Positions 59,291-64,000 of a stretch of DNA of 64,000 nucleotides are shown in pieces. A program made the translations under genes and the position numbers. Below the pieces are notes generated by a model that saw only the letters and a list, made by a program, of their open reading frames with translations, ran no database searches and had not been told where the DNA came from. The DNA comes from Anthostomella pinea (lineage: Eukaryota; Ascomycota; Sordariomycetes; Xylariales; Xylariaceae), in assembly GCA_963556695.1 (NCBI GenBank), contig CAUWAG010000003.1, positions 248,001-312,000 of the forward strand, written 5' to 3'. How positions within the stretch are numbered: position 1 is the first letter of the stretch; each line of letters starts with the position of its first letter.

Positions 59291-59649
59291 TAATAGATAA
59301 TTGTAATTTTGAAATAGTTAACTAGATATAACTAGATCGTTACCTAGTTTCAAATTATGATAAGTGATTAAGTTAATCTTTATAATTGACTGTAGATTAA
59401 AATAATAAATCAATTATTTAATTTTTGAATAATATCTTAACCTATTGATTAACGATGTAAAATACGATTTGTAAAACGAATAGGAAGCTAATTATAACAT
59501 CAAAACCAAAATGTTAAACTAAATCTATTATAGATGGAGAATGAATGATTAAATTTTATATTTTAATAATTTTCATTGTTAAAAAATCAAACCTAATTTT
59601 TTTCTCATACGTAACGTTTGTGCGATAATTTCAGATTTTCCACATATTT

Positions 59650-59797
59650 TATTATAGTTCATTATAACTATTAAATTAATTAATCTACTTAGTTTTAATC
59701 GAGCATTTAACTAACAATTATAATATTAATTATGGGGGTGATTAACTATGAAAAAAAAAAACCTAGTTAATAATTAATAGTTAAAATGCCACCTTAA
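59650..59797. repeat. MITE-like repeat, copy e
   Basis: Ends ATAGTTAAAATGCCACCTTA with an internal GGGGGTGATTAACTATG motif, mutated forms of the shared family ends. Confidence 0.45.
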
Positions 59798-60804
59798 CTG
59801 ACTAATAACTTAAATATGTAAGGTAAAGCCGAAAAGACCTAGAATCTTTGATATAAAAGCACTCGGCTTTAAAACTATATGTTATTTAATAACGAAATCT
59901 TTCTCAAAAAGTTTCAAGGTTTTGAAACAAATAAATCCTGCCAGTACAATTCTTGATAAGTTTTAAATTGAAACGAGGTTTTATTATAAGTAAATAATAA
60001 TATTATATTATATAATCTATAGCTTAAACGCCCGTGCTTACTATTGTCTAACAGAAGTTATACCTATTAAAGGATTTAAATTACGACTATATACTTCAAA
60101 AATGATACAAAACCAAAGACTGTTAAAAGAAAGTTTTTATAAGTAACAACTATTTGATAAACTATATAAATAACTTCAAAAGTTTCTGAAATTTCCAAAC
60201 TTAAGAGATTAATAAGTTATTCAAGAAGTATTACCCAACTAAAAATTAGGAAATTATGTTAAATATTAGAATAATACGAAATAGAGAAGCTTAAGCAGTG
60301 AAAAAAAACTTAACATAATTAAAGAAACGTAATAATATAAGCGTTCAGGTTATAGATATAGTATTTACTAAGATATAAAATAAGTTATAAACTAAATTTA
60401 TTTACTGAAAAGGTTTTTTTTGGATATAAATTAAGTATGTAATTCATGAACTAACTAAGAAAGTTAAACAAGCGAACTATTTAAATATGGGCTTTAATAA
60501 CCTTTATTAAGGCGGGGGGCACTGGTTGAAAAAGTCACAGTCTATATACACTTGACCGTCGGTTAACAACCGGTTGAGATATTAATGCAGGTTATATAAC
60601 ACAGTGCTGGTTTGAGAGGTTCTAATAGAAACTAGGCTTAAATTATAAGCTAATTTTATATATAACTAGTGGTTAAAATACGGTTGCTCGAAATAAAATA
60701 AAGTGAAAATAGATTACCAAACGTTGTTATCGCTATATTATATAATTACATAATACTATATAATATTATATACGGAAAGGATTATTTATATAATATTACG
60801 GCGA
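59798..60804. other. AT-rich stretch, nothing recognised
   Basis: RIP-type DNA with a small GC-richer patch near 60507-60560. No gene. Confidence 0.45.
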
Positions 60805-60872
60805 ATTAAACTGCGGGCTTACGGGTTACGAGACTACGATTAGGTTTATTTAACCACTAGGCCATTGAACAG
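60805..60872 (-). other. tRNA-like / SINE-like relic 2
   Basis: The minus strand reads TTCAATGGCCTAGTGGTTAA, an excellent polymerase III A-box region, followed about 45 nt on by GCAGTTTAATTCGC, which could be a RIP-altered B box. No intact cloverleaf. It matches relic 1 at the A box. Confidence 0.35.
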
Positions 60873-62589
60873 TATAAAACCAGTGCGTTGCTTTGTTTTA
60901 TATTATATAATAACGAGGCAGGTAGGATACGATACGAGGTAAGTGGGAGTTCTTCGTTATAACTGCTATAAAACTAATAGACATTATATAACTAAGAGTT
61001 TAACGGTAACTGCTATATTTTTAGAACCTAAGTTAATTAGTAACCAGTCGTTAACTAGTAAACGCCGTATAACTAGGAGTTTGACGGTAACTGCTATGTT
61101 TTCATAACCTAGGCGAGCGGGTAACTAGCCGTCAACCAGACATGTATACCTGGTTATAGCAGAACAGTGTAGTAATTAGGTGGTATATATGAACATAGAT
61201 GTATAACCGTTTATTAAGTAGCTGCTCAACCTATACCCCGCCTTAATATTGCTACTAGATTTAATTAAAGTATATAGAGTTTTCAAATGTAAGTTTAAGC
61301 GTTATTATATTTTGAATTAATATATAACTATTTAAAAGACTTGTTTAGTAACTAATAATTAATAATAAGCCGGTCTTTAAATATTTAAAGACATAGTGTA
61401 AAAATATTAGTGCTTATGAGGTGTAGTTGTAGTTTATAGTAGATTAGAAGAGGTGAATAAAGACTTTAAAGGGGTAAAGGAGGAAATATTCGGGCGTTAT
61501 TTAATAGGTTTATTACTAAGTGTTATTTAAACGGGTATTAACAGGCTTATATAATTATATTCAAGTAGGAGGTTTTTGGTATAGATTTAAAATCAAGACA
61601 TCGAGTATTATCTATCTTATTTTAATTTATTATACGTATTAAACATTATTTATATATAGTAATATATTTAATAACGAACGAGTAAATAGATATTTAATGT
61701 TATAAGGGTATTTAAACCTTTTAACGGCTTTTAAAATAGCTTTTAATCGCGATTTTAAAGGCAAAGATGCGTTAAGCGACGTTGCGACTTTATCACTTAA
61801 GAATTGAGCCTTTTAAGAAAATATTATAGGGTTTAAAACAATAATAACTTATTAAAATAAAGCTATTAAAAGTAATAATAAACTGTTAAAAAAGAGGTTA
61901 TGTTCGTTATAACTTTTTACTAAGAAGGTTTTAAATAATAATTACTAAGAAAGCATTGTTTAAAAGCATTAAATGACTTGTAGTTTTGGTATATTACTTT
62001 AAGCGTTCCGTTTTAAAGAATGCATTAAAATAGTAATAATAATGAATATTTCAATATGACTTAACCTTGTTAAGATTAGTAATATAATTTAAGGTATTAT
62101 TAAAGTGGTCATTGTAATATTAATTAGTTATTAATTGTATTATTTTTAAGTTTTTAAATACTTTATACCTTGATTAAAATTAGTGTACTTAGTTTCCTTA
62201 AAAGTTAAAACTAAGTATATTAATCAGTTTAATAACTATAACTAGTTACAATTCAAAATCGAACGTTGAACAGTTTAATATTAATTTAATTTATTACATT
62301 ACAGCATAAACCAAGGAATCAAACGTAATTAAATGCTTAATTCATTTTTAAAATTAGATTTTTTAAACTAATATTACCCACAAAAAAGTTCGAAAATGTA
62401 CTTAAATATTGTATTTATTTTGTATGAAAAGTTTCTATAAGTTTCCCTTTTCTTTTTATCCTTCACAAATCCGTAATGATTACTATATTCTAGATATAGT
62501 TAAGCTTTAATCATAGTATCGATATTTTTATATAAAACTAGGGTTTTAATACATGATTTAACGAAAGTATAGTTCATAGTTGATTATTA
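60873..62589. other. AT-rich stretch with minor repeats
   Basis: Includes two diverged direct copies around 60985-61030 and 61070-61115 (CTAAGAGTTTAACGGTAACT and CTAGGAGTTTGACGGTAACT, about 80-90 bp apart) and a MITE-like left end at 61418-61440. No gene. Confidence 0.5.
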
Positions 62590-62995
62590 TAATTAACTTG
62601 AATAATTATATTCGTTTATAGATAGTTACGGCCTTGATTAGAACTTTTTATCAATTATTTCAAGTGATTAATACTGTAATAGTTAGTAAATAACTATATG
62701 ATAATTGTCACGGAACAGCTGGCAGCTCAGGACGAAGATGCCCATCCATTACTCCAGATGAATAAGAATCTACTGGTGAGGAGGGAAGAAGGATCAGAAC
62801 CACCAGCCAATTCTGGTGGGGGATTAGATCTTCAATCCCGCTCCACAATTATCCATAGTGAGTGCAGCGGGGCAACGCGTCCACCCCACCAGATCACCTG
62901 ATGAGCGCACGTACCACCGTGAATGGATGGATGGATGTCAGATCCATCACAATAATAACTAATTACAAACTATAATCACCACCTTAGATGTTATT
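62590..62995. repeat. MITE-like repeat, copy g, split by solo LTR 3
   Basis: Left part TAGATAGTTACGGCCTTGATT (62619) to the duplication at 62701, right part from 62952 ending AACTATAATCACCACCTTA. Removing the LTR and one duplicate rejoins a family-like copy. Confidence 0.6.
62706..62951. mobile_element. solo LTR 3 (246 bp)
   Basis: Begins TGTCACGGAACAGC and ends CAGATCCATCACA, flanked by the perfect 5-bp duplication ATAAT (62701-62705 and 62952-62956). It shares GGTGAGGAGGGAAGAAG and the ACCACCAGCCA...TTCTGGTGGGGGAT block with solo LTR 2, so both come from one family. A 67-codon frame across it is incidental. Confidence 0.9.
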
Positions 62996-64000
62996 AAAAA
63001 TGAATTAATAAACCCCATTTAAAGGCTTTATAAACGCGATAAGATAGTTATCAGGTTTAAATTTACGTATAAAGCTTTTTCTTAAATATAATACAACTTA
63101 ATAGCTTATAATTATAGCGTAGGTAATACGGTTATTTGGTTATAATAGCGAGCTTTTTTTTACTAGCGCGTGTAATAAGGCTAAGGTTCAAAAGAAATAT
63201 TAGCGTCTTGATTAGATATTTTATAGTTAACAGTAAAAAAATAGAAATTTACAGGATTCTATCAGTAAATAGTAAGGCTTAATATATAACGATAAAGAAA
63301 CTGTTAAAAAAAGACTTTTTATTTAATTAAATAATCGAAGAATAAGTTTAACATTCAATATTAAACATATAGTAGATACGGTTATTATAAGAATAAATGT
63401 TTTAAAGACGAGCTGTTTAAAATTTACGTAAGTAAAAAAACTCGACGAATTTATAAAGTAAGAGCTATACTTTAATGTTAACTTTTTATAAAACTAAGAC
63501 ATTTTACTGACGTTTTAACTCAAACGGCTAGTTTTAAATGAGATACGGTAAGCTAAAAGGAGTTATTCGTGTACAAAGGTAATAATAACAAGTAATAAGC
63601 TTTATAATAGTTATAATAAGTCTTTAAATCTTAACCGATAGCGAAGAAGGCGTGATAAGGATATGTAATTTAAAAAGGAACCACTATTAATAACGCGGCG
63701 ATAGTAGGTTTAGGTTTAATTATAAGATTATAAGTGGATGATTTATAAAATATTATACATAACGTAGTAAGTAGTGCGCGAATTTTAGTATTTATAACTA
63801 TATTCGAAAGGTCTTTTAATCCATTGAAAGATTATAGCATTGATATATAAGAAACGAGCCTAAAGGTGTTTTATTACTTCTTAATTATTAGTTAAAGCCG
63901 TTAGTATGTGTTAAACGCCTTATTAACATAAATTTTATCGTTATAATATTTATATTGCCTTGTTAATAAAGCAATAGTATTACTATATACAGATTAGATT
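62996..64000. other. AT-rich stretch to the window end
   Basis: RIP-type DNA, no gene or repeat recognised. The desert continues beyond the window. Confidence 0.5.

Overview
This window looks like nuclear DNA of a filamentous ascomycete (Pezizomycotina, probably a Sordariomycete-type fungus). The genes carry short introns of about 50-170 nt with CTGAC/CTAAC-like branch sites. The mobile elements are those typical of such fungi: a Tad-like LINE with RNase H, Fot1/pogo elements, a Tc1/mariner element and solo LTRs. About 50 kb is a very AT-rich desert whose repeat copies differ mainly by C-to-T and G-to-A changes, the footprint of repeat-induced point mutation (RIP).

Layout. Positions 1-9580 are a normal-GC gene block. 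It holds a secreted exo-rhamnogalacturonan-lyase-like gene (minus, two exons, 404-3361), the mitochondrial homoaconitase gene LYS4 of lysine biosynthesis (minus, ten exons, 4203-7441), and a possible small spliced ORF (plus, 8713-8959). Positions 9582-12893 hold a 5'-truncated LINE (copy A, plus) into which a second copy of the same LINE (copy B, minus, 10448-12374) has inserted, leaving a 14-bp target duplication. Positions 12946-13938 hold an unrecognised ORF between the LINEs and the desert. It may be the remainder of a gene whose promoter and donor site lie left of the LINE, near 9240-9565.

From about 14,090 to the end the sequence is an AT-rich, RIP-degraded block with almost no coding capacity. 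Set into it are younger, less mutated insertions: a 1,860-bp Fot1-like transposon with an intact transposase frame (36719-38578), a lightly mutated second copy (17150-19008), a Tc1/mariner element with nonsense mutations (51080-52408), and three solo LTRs with perfect 5-bp target duplications (29439-29903, 32376-32633, 62706-62951). Two further LTR-like islands are present. Degenerate background families include a long inverted-repeat unit of about 1 kb in at least six partial copies, a MITE-like family with GGTGGTGAT ends, a roughly 170-bp family in three copies, a Ty3/gypsy RNase H relic and tRNA-like relics. Microsatellites and a 32-nt poly-G run are also present. Size, composition and repeat layering fit a pericentromeric or centromeric block or an AT isochore, but sequence alone cannot decide.

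The most interesting observation is in LYS4. Two of its nine intron positions (6807-6938 and 6353-6518) cannot be removed in frame by one canonical splice. Both resolve exactly, restoring conserved homoaconitase residues, if read as [D1,2] spliceosomal twin introns (stwintrons). In each, an internal GC-AG intron with donor GCATGT splits the first and second bases of an external GTGAGT donor. The two twin introns also resemble each other in sequence.
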